A stretch of 64,000 nt of DNA, taken from assembly GCA_037043455.1 (NCBI GenBank), contig JAWPHD010007179.1:62001-126000 (forward strand), written 5' to 3'. A program made the position numbers and the translations under genes. Below are positions 9,613 to 19,231 of this stretch, piece by piece (position 1 is the stretch's first letter; every line of letters begins with the position of its first letter). The notes below the pieces were generated by a model, which saw only the letters and a list, made by a program, of their open reading frames with translations, had not been told where the DNA came from and searched no databases. The DNA is from Cyrtodaria siliqua (lineage: Eukaryota > Mollusca > Bivalvia > Adapedonta > Hiatellidae).

Positions 9613-10808
9613 TTATTTATGAAACATCAAACAGGTTAAAATTTAAAATATGAAATTAAATTATCGCTGTTGTCAATATGGGTTTATACCTTCAAAATAG
9701 CAGGTTAGTTAACTAAGTATCGGTTTGATACATACCATAATATCATGGTACGATATTCTGTACCGACCATAGTAGTACCATCCTATCGTAGGTAAAGAAT
9801 AACTAGGATTCTCTAAGATACGTCTGCGCATGCGTCGAGTAAAACAACTCATTGACGTATCGCTATTAATTTGGAAATAACCAGCTATATATCAAAAAAA
9901 CGTAACATATTTCACAACGGAACCACTGGTAGTTGTTGCCGAAAAGTCGATTAATTATTGGACCCTGACAGCAATGGTGTTGAAAGAGCAATATTGTTTG
10001 GAGTAATAAATCTTTACGTGTTTTACTTGAATGCATTTGGACAATTTGTTTCGGAATATTTAAATTTTCTGACATATACGTCAGCGCGTACAACGATTAA
10101 TTTAAGAAATGGCGATATAAGTTTGTCATGTTAGAAGTTTCGTCCGCTCGAGTGGAAACTGGCGGGTTAGGGGTTCCTGTGTAAGAGCGGAACTTTCACG
10201 TTTTGACTGACTTGTCTTCCCCAAGATTGCCATTTGGACGCCTTTAGTCTGCTTTTCGAGAAATAGTAGACCGCTAATTACGCATAATACGATCTCTTTA
10301 TTGGTGCTATTGTTTGTACCGCGGAAGAGCTAGATCAATTAAACGCCACAAAAAAGCGTCTACAGGAACTCGGTTATTGATTGCGGCGAAGACGCTTTCA
10401 GTCTTTTGGAAGAAAATTACGACAATATTTTCATATTTAATACTGTGGGTTGTCATACACATTAAGCCTTGTGCTAATGTCATTTTGCCATTTGTTTTTG
10501 GTCTATTAATCATGAATGGAATCGTCACTGTATGTGTTTCCTGTCGATGCTGAATTTGGTCACAAAGCAACAACAACAACTAGTTTCTCTATAACGAATT
10601 TAAGTGGTAAAGGGCAGATGCACTATTCCCAGATTTATTTAAAGGGGCTCTATAAAACTTGAAAAAAAGCTGAAAGAATGATCAAATAAAGGAGATATGA
10701 CCTATTGAACATTTGCGCAGAAACATAAATGGAGGCTGCCGTCTTGGAACGATTCACATCATTCCTTTTTACCATATATGGCATATTGACAAAATATCTT
10801 TTGAATAA

Positions 10809-10890
10809 AAATCACTGCAAATGAAAAATAAGCATGAAGTGTGTACATTTTACATTTGTATATTTATTTTTAATCAATTTGCAGTGATTT
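10809..10890. repeat. Perfect 14-bp inverted repeat, 54-bp loop
   Basis: AAATCACTGCAAAT (10809-10822) is exactly complementary to ATTTGCAGTGATTT (10877-10890). It could form a hairpin or mark the ends of a very small element. No target duplication is obvious. Confidence 0.7.
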
Positions 10891-11267
10891 GCTTTGCTAA
10901 CATATTTTGTTTTGTTCCATCTCTATGAGTCTCGATCATTTTGCCTTGTTCATTTTTATTTTACTTCAGGTATAGGTTTAAAGGGACACGCGGCAATCAA
11001 GGGCGCAACGAGACTTTTATAAATTATACGCAGGAAAGTAATAATTGAGCACCGAAGGTCGTTATCCACATTTATTTTGTATGACTGGCCAGGGTTTTTA
11101 TATTATAAAAAACATGGACTGGCGAAAAAAAACATATAGGCCTACGGATATGTGTATTGTACGTATAGGCAGTTACGCCATTGGCAACCTTTGTTGTTTT
11201 AAAACTTTCTGCGTCCCGCTAGTTTGTCTACATATCTTGCATTAATGTAATCATTAATATTAATTAT

Positions 11268-11760
11268 TAGAACAGTTTAGAGCGAATTGTGTTTGCATAT
11301 TACTAGCTGTTGATTATAGTGCACCAATAATATATTTAAACATATTGTAGAATAACGAAAAAATAATTAAAATTCATTTTCATTTTCAAAATTCTAATTA
11401 ATTATATGCAAGCAGTTAAGTCAAACCGATACTGGATTATTAGATATAGATGCTATTTTAATGATCAATACAAACTTCAACACTGACGTTTGTCCCTTTA
11501 AATACACTAAATATGTTCCACATAACGTGTTGCAAACCATGGTTAATAATTACTCGAATAGTCCAAAGTAAATTGTTTTGCGTATTATTAATGGCTCATT
11601 ATATTGCACCAATAATATATATATTTACAGCTATGGCAGCATAACAAAGAAACATTGAACACTCCAGCTTCTATTTACTTTTATTTAATTAAATGCAAGC
11701 AAATTTAAAGTCAAAATGATACTGGATTAATGAAAGCGTGTCAATTTTAATGCTTGAGAA
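11268..11760. repeat. Diverged tandem duplication, about 287 bp apart
   Basis: A block with GCACCAATAATATAT, an ATGCAAGCA and GATACTGGATTA recurs in the same order in 11268-11471 and 11555-11758. Spacing of these landmarks is conserved but the rest has diverged. Confidence 0.6.
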
Positions 11761-11764
11761 AAGT

Positions 11765-11862
11765 CCAGACTGTATTGTACCCATCTCGGTGCGCCCTAAG
11801 GCGCATTGATTTTGTTGGCGGAGGGACTATAAACCTTAGAACTACACACACACACACACACA
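11765..11862 (-). repeat. Dispersed element ending in a (CA)n microsatellite
   Basis: On the minus strand the order is a GT repeat, TTCTAAGGTTTATAGTCCC, TCCGCC, a variable middle, then ACAATACAGTCTGGACTTTT. The same order appears on the plus strand at 40419-40545, so this is a dispersed family carrying its own dinucleotide repeat at one end. Confidence 0.65.
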
Positions 11863-11887
11863 TAATGCTTTGAGAAGTGTGTATGTT

Positions 11888-12586
11888 CCATTAATACTAA
11901 TAGTTTTATTCTGGCGCAGGCGTATTACGGAACTGTGAATTTAATACGAATGTTTAACATAATCAGGGCCCTATATGTTTTTCAATTTTCATCCCATACA
12001 TAACATATAAACAAATGTTCACAAATGTACCTAATATGATTCAAGAGATGCAACTTTTGTACAATTAACCTTTTTATTTCGCCAGAGTGCATTCCCCGGA
12101 ATACGATATTTTGCGCCTCCATTAATACTAGTAGTTTTATTCTGGCGCAGGCGTATTACGAAACTGTGAATTTAATACCAATGTTTAACATAATCAGGGC
12201 CCTATATGTTTCAATTTTCATCCCAGACATAACATATAAACAAATGTTCACACCAATACCTAATATGATTCAAGAGATGAAACTTTTGCACAATTAACCT
12301 TTTTATTTCGCCAGAGTGCATTCCCCGGAATACGATATTTTGCGCCTCCATTAATACTAGTAGTTTTATTCTGGCGTATTACGAAACTGTGAATTTAATA
12401 CCAATGTTTAACATAATCAGGGCCCTATATGTTTCAATTTTCATCCCAGACATAACATATAAACAAATGTTCACAACAGGTTTTAATGACGTCTATCTAA
12501 TATGATTCAAGAGTGGCAACTTTTGCACAATTAACTTTTTTATTTAGCCAGAGTGCTTTCCCAGGAATACGGTATTTGCGCCTACC
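11888..12586. repeat. About 230-bp tandem repeat, 3 copies
   Basis: CCATTAATACTA starts at 11888, 12119 and 12348 (steps 231 and 229). Each copy contains TCTGGCG, AACATAATCAGGGCCCTATA, AACATATAAACAAATGTTCA and CGCCAGAGTGC, and ends near TTTGCGCCT. Copy 3 has a small deletion and an insertion. Confidence 0.9.
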
Positions 12587-12827
12587 TTTGTGATGATATA
12601 AAATGTGTGAATGTAAAAAAAGTATGTTATAGAATGTGATAAAGTGTGTTATAGAATATAGTGTAAAGAATTGTTATGCTCCACAAGAAATTTCGGGGGC
12701 GCATATAGTCGCCGCTTTGTTCGTCGGTCTTGACACAATCACAAACATCGCAAGAAGCATGACTATCTTACATTCGAATTAAGAGATTTTGCCCTTTGGA
12801 ACGTTATTATTATAATTCCTGTCTTGA

Positions 12828-13560
12828 GTATATATGTATAGGCTTGTATTATCTGACAATAGTCAGAGTCAGGTTGACAATAGTCGGGTCAGATGTCTAC
12901 ATACAGTATATATGTAGGACTTGTATTATCTGACAATAGTCAGGGTCAGGTTTCTAAATGAGGTATATGTAGGCTTGTATTATCTGACAATAGTCAGGGT
13001 CAGGTTTCTATATACAGTATATGTATAGACTTGTATTATCTGACAATAGTCAGGGTCAGATGTCTACATACAGTATATGTATATACTTGTATTATCTGAC
13101 AATAGTCAGGGTCAGATGTCTACATACAGTATATGTAGGGCTTGTATTATCTGACAAAAGTCAAGTTTCTAAATGTGGTATATGTAGGCTTGTATTATCT
13201 GACAATAGTCAGGTTCAGATGTCTACATACAGGATATGTATAGGCTTGTATTATCTGACAAAAGTCGAGTTTCTAAATGAGGTATATATAGGCTTGTATT
13301 GTCTGACAATAGTCAGGTTCAGATGTCTACATACAGTATATGTATAGGCTTGTATTATCTGACAAAATTCGAGTTTCTAAATGAGGTATATATAGGCTTG
13401 TATTATCTGACAATAGTCAGGGGCAGATGTCTACATACAGTAACTGTATAGGCTTGTATTATCTGACAATAGTAAGGGTCAGATGTCTACATACAGTATA
13501 TGTAGGGCTTGTATTATCTGACAATAGTAAGGGTCAGATGTCTACATACAGTATATGTAT
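12828..13560 (+). repeat. 48/56-bp satellite array, left part
   Basis: CTTGTATTATCTGACAATAG recurs with 55-56 bp steps (TCAGGGTCAGATGTCTACAT type) and 48-bp steps (AGTCGAGTTTCTAAATGAGG type). Every monomer holds a CTGAC/GTCAG-type dyad, and the longer type also holds TACATA/TATGTA. Open frames here follow the repeat and are not genes. The array stops at the LINE 3' tail (13561) and resumes at 19232. Confidence 0.95.
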
Positions 13561-13768
13561 ATTGAATTGAATTGAAAGTCTTTATTTATCGAGGGTGACC
13601 AAATTAGTTTATACTAATCTTCCTTGGGGCCCTCTCTAACAAATACATGATACAAAATACAAGAAAGGCAAGATACATAAGATATATGTAAACATAATAA
13701 CATTGTTGGTGGTGGTAGTTTGAACGATATTTACACAATAATAAGATAAGATGATATCTATATCGAGT

Positions 13769-13955
13769 TTAATGTTGTTTTTCCTTTATCCATTTTGTGC
13801 AGCTGTTTGTAAAACTTTTCATTGCTGCATACTTCTGAATGTGCTTTGGAATATTATTCCATAAAATGGTCCCGGAGTAAGACATGCTGCCCTTGAAAAG
13901 TTCCCGATTTGGCTTAGGAATACTAAAATTAGTATCATTTAGTGATCGAAGACTT
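13769..13955 (-). pseudogene. LINE-1 ORF2 C-terminus
   Basis: Encodes the closing segment, including SIPKPNRELF, FKGSMSYSGTILWNNIP and TNSCTKWIKEKQH then stop, the usual C-terminal box of CR1-type ORF2. It is separated from the rest of ORF2 by the two inserted SINEs. The upstream open frame in those SINEs is not coding. Confidence 0.75.
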
Positions 13956-14277
13956 AGGGGCTGGCGTGGTGTAGTCGGTAGCGCGGCGGATTTGTAACCG
14001 GAGGCCCCGGGTTCAATCCTCCGTGGTGCCACTGAGTTCCGTCGGTGTGTTCTTGTGCAAGACACTTTACCTTAGCCTCGTCCGTCGGATGGGGACGTAA
14101 ACCGGGCGGTCCCGTGTATCGGTCTATCCTCCGAGCACGTTAAAGAACCATAGGAATCTATTCGATAATAAGAGTAGGGCAGGTTCCCGGATTCCTATGT
14201 ATCCTTCCCCTCTCTCTGGGGCGGCTCTAAATAACCTATACTGTGTTGATGGGCCGTTAAACAACATTCAGTTCAGT
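13956..14277 (+). mobile_element. tRNA-derived SINE, copy 1
   Basis: Starts with a tRNA-like head (GGTGTAGTCGGTAGCGCGGC A box; CCGGGTTCAATCC B box, then CGTGGTGCCA) and ends in GTTAAACAACATTCAGTTCA. A perfect 13-bp target duplication TGATCGAAGACTT flanks it (13943-13955 and 14278-14290), inside LINE-1 sequence. Confidence 0.93.
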
Positions 14278-14304
14278 TGATCGAAGACTTCTGTCAGTTG
14301 AATT

Positions 14305-14613
14305 GAATTGAATGTTGTTTAACGGCTCATCAACACGGTACAGGTTATTTAGAGCCGCCCCAGAGAGAGGGGAAGGATACATAGGAATCCGGGAACCTGC
14401 CCTACTCTTATTATCGAATAGATTCCTATGTTTCTTTAACGTGCTCGGAGGATAGACCGATACACGGGACCGCCCGATTTACGTCCCCATCCGACGGACG
14501 AGGCTAAGGAAAAGTGTCTTGCCCAAGAACACACCGACGGAACTCAGTGGCACCACGTAGAATTGAACCCGGGGCCTCCGGTTACAAATCCGCCGCGCTA
14601 CCGACTTCGCCAC
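14305..14613 (-). mobile_element. tRNA-derived SINE, copy 2, inverted
   Basis: Same family as copy 1 in the opposite direction, with the tail ACATTCAATTCAATTC next to 14305. A perfect 12-bp duplication GTCAGTTGAATT flanks it (14293-14304 and 14614-14625). Its insertion point lies 2-3 bp from the copy 1 duplication. Together the two SINEs form an inverted repeat of about 310 bp per arm. Confidence 0.93.
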
Positions 14614-14774
14614 GTCAGTTGAATTACGAGTAGTAAACATATCGGCAATATATGAAGGGGCAGTATTGTTCGAAACTCTCTACATGAATTTGGCCTTTTG
14701 AAGTATAATTCGCTGATCAATTGTGAGGCAATTTAGTTGTTCCATAGCGGCTTGAAAAGTAATATACTGGTCAC

Positions 14775-15535
14775 CTAAAATAACGTGACATGCCCTTTTT
14801 GCATTATTAAAAGGCTGTTGATATTTTTTCGACTTGTGTTACCCCAGATTACATTACAAAAGTCAAGATGTGGCTGTATGTAAGCTTTATAGAAAATAAT
14901 TCGATAATTCAAAGGAATACAATATTTTATTCTTGACAGCAACCATACATTTCTTGTTATCTTTTTCTTAATAAACAATATGTGGTCATCCCATTTTAAA
15001 TTTTCATTTATATTTACTCCTAAAATTTTATCACCGCTAGTAATCTGTAAATCAATGTCATTATAGCGCAAAGAAAGTGATTTAATTTCTAATCTGGCAC
15101 GTCGATGTGGTGTGGTTACAAAAAGGACTTTCGTTTTTGACGCATTTAATACCATACCGTTATGCAAGCACCAGACTTTCAAAATATCAAGAGTTTCTGT
15201 AGATTTATTTCTATTATATCTTTGGATTCATTTATTTCGTATATGGTAGTATCGTCTGCATACATATCTGTATTAGAAACAATGCCATTCAGTTCAAGGG
15301 GAAGGTCATTGATGAACACCAAAAACATTAAAGGTCCTAGTATGGACCCTTGAGGTACCCCACACGTTATTGTTTGTTTCTTAGAAAGAGCACCTTTCAA
15401 AGATACGACTTGTTTCCTATCTGACAGGTAAGATTTGAACCATTGAAGTGTATGCTCGCCACATTTATATAACTTTAATTTTTGAAGCAAAATGTTGTGA
15501 TCGACCAGATCGAATGCCTTCCGGAAATCTACCAT
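14775..15535 (-). pseudogene. LINE-1 ORF2 reverse transcriptase
   Basis: Two pieces overlapping in different frames (15535-15179 and 15182-14775). The first has [38 protein letters not shown] and the catalytic YADD (15251-15262). The second has NASKTKVLFV, LGVNINENLKWDDHI and the QPHLDFCNVIWGNT thumb block typical of CR1/L2 elements. RT fingers blocks 1-2 before 15535 are degraded, and a frameshift near 15180 inactivates the ORF. Confidence 0.9.
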
Positions 15536-15559
15536 TATAGCACCTGCACATTTTCCTTC

Positions 15560-16894
15560 ATTTATCTATCATATAAACCAAAGCTGTTTCACAGCTATGT
15601 TGTTTCCTGAAACCACTTTGTGACTTACATAAAAGCTGATAGAATTGTAGAAAACTCCGAAGATTTGGAAGAGGCTCATAACTCCTTAAAGATTTTCCAT
15701 ATAGATTTTGGGTAGGATTTTCCGTCCTCTATTTTTCTTTTGTATGGCATTTTTTTAGATTCCTTTATTAGTTTAATCACTTTATTTCTAGATATTTTAT
15801 AATTGTTCATATCATTTTGCATTTTATATTGATCTCTCTCTCTCTTTAATAGCGTCTAACATATTAGGCGTAAGCCATTCAGGTTGGTGTATATGTTTTA
15901 CTCGATGCTTTTTAATTGGCAAATGTTTATCTACTATATCTGAACATTTATTAACCCAGTTTTCAAGAATTATATTTGCCTCCGAGAGTGATCAAGTTTC
16001 CCAATCAACTAAATTTAGATCATGCAGAAAATTGATTTCATTAAATGTTTTAAAAGATCGGTACTCAATTGTCTGGTGATCGTTTATCTTGGCGTAGCAA
16101 TGAATTTGTCTTGTGCAGAAAATAGGATAGTGGTCACTTAAGCCAATTTTTGGAATCTTAATATGTGAAATATTTTCTTCCGAATTTGTGTAAATGTGAT
16201 CTATAAGTGTGCTTGAAGAAGACGATATTCGTGTGGGTTCATTGATTAACTGGACTCATCCTAACGATAAGATATAACTAGACCAATCATCTTTTATTTG
16301 CATGTTTAATAAAGCTCTATTTATGTCTCCTAATAATATGATTTCTTTTTCTTCTGATTGTATTTTTTCTAAATGCTCTTCAAACAATTCTTTCCAGATA
16401 ACTTTTGAATCAGGGTGCCTGTAGATAGACCCAATAAGAACAGGTTTACCTTGCTTAGGTTTGATTTCAAGCCAAATGCATTCAATTTTATTGTCTTGTA
16501 AGTCTACTCTCCTCATGCAATTTATCTCAATTTTTGCATATACCATTAAACCACCACCACCATTATATAATCGATCCTTACGAAAAGGTATTTGATATCC
16601 ACTGATATGAAAAGCTTCCGTTTTATCCTCGTTTGTAAATTTGGTCTCACTCAATGCAAGAATATGTACATTATTCATATAGGATGTTAATAGCAGTTTT
16701 ATTTGGTCAATTTTTGAAGTAAGTCCTTGAATATTAAGATGACCAGGTTTAGGTATACCTAAGTTCATTACAGTAGAACTGATAATGTTTTCTTGAACGT
16801 CATTGTCATCGTTTATATTATATATACATGTATTCCTATTATCATTTAAAAAGCTTTTACTCTGGGAAAATGTCACAGTTACAGTTAGTTCCAT
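15560..16894 (-). pseudogene. LINE-1 ORF2 AP endonuclease and linker
   Basis: The endonuclease nicks target DNA to prime reverse transcription. The open piece 16894-16256 has GHLNIQGL (Asn block), LALSETKF (catalytic Glu), IGSIYRHPDS and IILLGDIN (Asp-X-Asn block, with Ile in place of the usual Phe). After a break at 16256, the block ending LSDHYPI (reverse complement of about 16123-16143) and a LIDHIY block at about 16195 complete the domain in shifted frames. A basic linker (VKHIHQPEW region, about 15880) leads to RT. Confidence 0.85.
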
Positions 16895-16975
16895 TGCAAG
16901 TGTCGCAAATGCTTTTCAGAGTTGCGAAATAATTTGCACTTTCTATTCACAGGAAACGGCTTCTTTGCCGAATTC

Positions 16976-17824
16976 CTAATTCCAACATTTGTCAGATTTA
17001 TGGCCAATCAGACCGCAATACCAGCACGTTATTGGTTGTTTGTGTCTACATTCGTGAGTCTGATGGTTGCTTTCAAAACAATTTAAACATCGATCATCGT
17101 CCATTCTTGTACTGTCAGTTCGCCTAACATTTCGATTACCACGGTAGTTATTTGCCGCACGTGGTAGATATACACATTTCGTAATGTCATAAACTATGTG
17201 AATGACTTTATTGATTGTTCCCAAAATCCGTTTGATCCCGGAATTTGACGTATGAATATGGTCTGTGAAATTAAAAAACCGCATCATGAGTTGTCCGTTT
17301 CTATCTTAAAACGACCTAAAATTATCCACATATTCGGTTCCATGATGTAATGCTAACCGTTCGATGATCATGTTGACAACTGTAACGTCAACATCCCCTC
17401 GCGGTGCCAACTTTGAAAGAATAACTTTGATCTTTGGATTTCGAGATTTAATCATGGCTATCAGTTGATCATACTGTTCTTCTAGAAGATCGTGATCCGC
17501 ATTTCCAGAAAGATCGTTTCCTCCGATGTATATGAGAATGGATTCAAAGTTCATAATATCGAATAATTCAATATCTCTAAGTAAGGTTTTCACAGTGGCT
17601 CCTGAAACAGAATGTTTGTGTACGTAGGAATTTAAACCTTTCATATTTATTCTGTTAAATATTGAATCACCCATTAAAATAATTTTTTTCTTTGGTGATT
17701 GAGAGTGGTCTCGTGTAGGATTTCTGTCTTGGTCGTGTCGTCTTATAGTTGCGGTTTCATCACACACAGGCGGCAGGTCATAGTTACATGTTCCAGGGTC
17801 GGAGCCGGGTCTATTAATCACCAC
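16976..17824 (-). pseudogene. LINE-1 ORF1 esterase-like domain and CCHC knuckles
   Basis: One reading frame broken by a single TAA (17306-17308). The first 172 codons carry an SGNH/GDSL-hydrolase pattern: KIILMGDSIFNRI (block I, Ser), SGATVKTL, and IYIGGNDL (Gly-Asn block). The usual C-terminal Asp-X-X-His block looks altered near ILSKLAPRGD. The last 103 codons end with two C-X2-C-X4-H-X4-C knuckles, CLNCFESNHQTHEC and CWYCGLIGHKSDKC, which would bind nucleic acid. Esterase-bearing ORF1 is typical of CR1/L2 LINEs. The frame also matches that of the endonuclease start at 16894. Confidence 0.82.
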
Positions 17825-17849
17825 TTCAATTGTGAATGCCTGATTGTGA

Positions 17850-18733
17850 TTAGTCGCTATTTTCAGACGGTTTTTCCGCCATTTGTTTTTTCTGTGTCAA
17901 TTTATCAGCTTTGCTACCATTATTCTTTCGCTGATTTTTGTTTTGCTGTTCGTTGTTTTGCAAGCAGGTTTCATTCTTAGTCAAGATCTGACTATAAGTT
18001 ATTTTTCCAAGTTCGGAGTTTTCACCTTCTGTCGTATCCGATATATTGTGAGCACATCCAATTTGACGCAAAGTAGCAGATTTCTCGATCAAAGTGTCTA
18101 TTTTTAAGTTGCATTGTTCCACTTGACCCTGTAGGTTTAAACTCAGTTGCTGCAACACATCAATTTGACTTTTTATTTCCTTCAACAGCACTTGATGCTG
18201 TAACCCTTGTTCATATGTTATGTCATTTCGTGTCAAATTTCCATCACAAAGTCTTTTGTTTACAGGTGTCGATGTCTGATTTAGAGGCAGTTCTTTGTTT
18301 GTTTCATGAAACGAATGTCCTTGGTCAGATTTTGATTTCGAGGTTACAGATGTCGATACAGCGATTGACTATTTTCAGGATACACATTGCAATTGTGTGG
18401 CGAAATGATTAATGGCGTGGAGTTCAGAGATGTAAAGTCCTGTCTCGTTTTTGGAACCACCATACGTGCTGTCGGAATAATTAATAACGACTGGCTAGCC
18501 TCTGAAGAGAAAGATTCGTCATGGATAGTAGCATCATCTTGTGACTCATATTTTCTTTGAGACTGGGACATACGAGTAGTGTAATTCAGCGTAGAATTGT
18601 CATCAGTAGTGGCATCACTGTTTTCACTGTTGTTGCTATGTCGCCAAAAGTTGAAAGATACGTCTTCGTCTATCTGTTCCATGATGTCAATAGTAAACAA
18701 TCTCAGTATGGTTGGGATCTTTAAATAGAACAA
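17850..18733 (-). pseudogene. LINE-1 ORF1, N-terminal part
   Basis: Two open pieces in different frames. The first (18733-18344) is Ser/Thr/Asn/Asp-rich and starts shortly after the 5' UTR. The second (18236-17850) has a heptad-like stretch of about 45 residues (VLLKEIKSQIDVLQQLSLNL and following), a probable coiled coil for ORF1 oligomerisation, then a Lys/Asn/Gln-rich end. No N-terminal folded domain is recognisable. The frames do not join. Confidence 0.65.
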
Positions 18734-19231
18734 GGCATAAAGAGCCTTCTATGAAATCGTACAATTAAACGTTTCGTTCGTTCACATTAACTGGACGTTT
18801 CGTAGACATTATATTTCCACACTATCAAATATCCGGATAGATCATACGAAATTAAATGTATTTATTCCGCAAAAATGTTTTGCACTTCCTTGCTGTTACG
18901 AAATGAACTCTAAGTGACCCACTAAGAATGGACTCATGTGTTTTACACTGGCAGGATGGGCATGAAGCATAAAGCACAAAGAAGTTCTTTATTCATGAGC
19001 TGATTTTATGTATAAATGATACTTTCAATTAGTTTTTTTCTCAAATATCAACTTTTTAATTACACAGTTAATCCAAACAATAAATATTATAAAACTATGA
19101 ATTAGTATCTCCAATTTCATATAATTTTCGCAATAGAAAGCCTCAGATAATCCGGAAAAAAATAACAGAAGTCCGAAGCTCAAAAATTCACGTCCGCACT
19201 CTCTGATTAACTTATTTGGTTTGCTGTTTCC

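Larger units (their letters stand above)
8231..11267. other. Non-coding stretch without recognised genes
   Basis: The longest open frame (9022-9423, 133 codons) has no recognisable motif, splice context or start context, and I do not call it. There is a C-rich patch at about 8918-8941, a GGT-rich low-complexity patch at 9546-9612 and an inverted repeat at 10809-10890. Confidence 0.6.
13561..19231 (-). mobile_element. LINE-1: full-length-sized CR1/L2-like LINE inserted in the satellite
   Basis: On the minus strand the order is a 5' UTR of about 500 bp, ORF1 (coiled coil, SGNH esterase-like, two CCHC knuckles), ORF2 (AP endonuclease, RT), a 3' UTR and a TTCAATTCAATTCAAT tail. Both ends abut the same satellite. 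Multiple stops and frameshifts make it inactive. Two SINEs (13956-14613) lie in its 3' part. The 5' UTR closely matches that of LINE-2 (near 36750-37150). Confidence 0.92.

Noticed and set aside
10307..10579. Overlapping 79- and 90-codon frames on opposite strands
   Set aside because: Neither has motifs or context. Mutually overlapping chance frames.
13021..13347. Open frames over the 48/56-bp satellite here and at 19221-21970
   Set aside because: They follow repeat phase and change frame with unit length. No gene signal.
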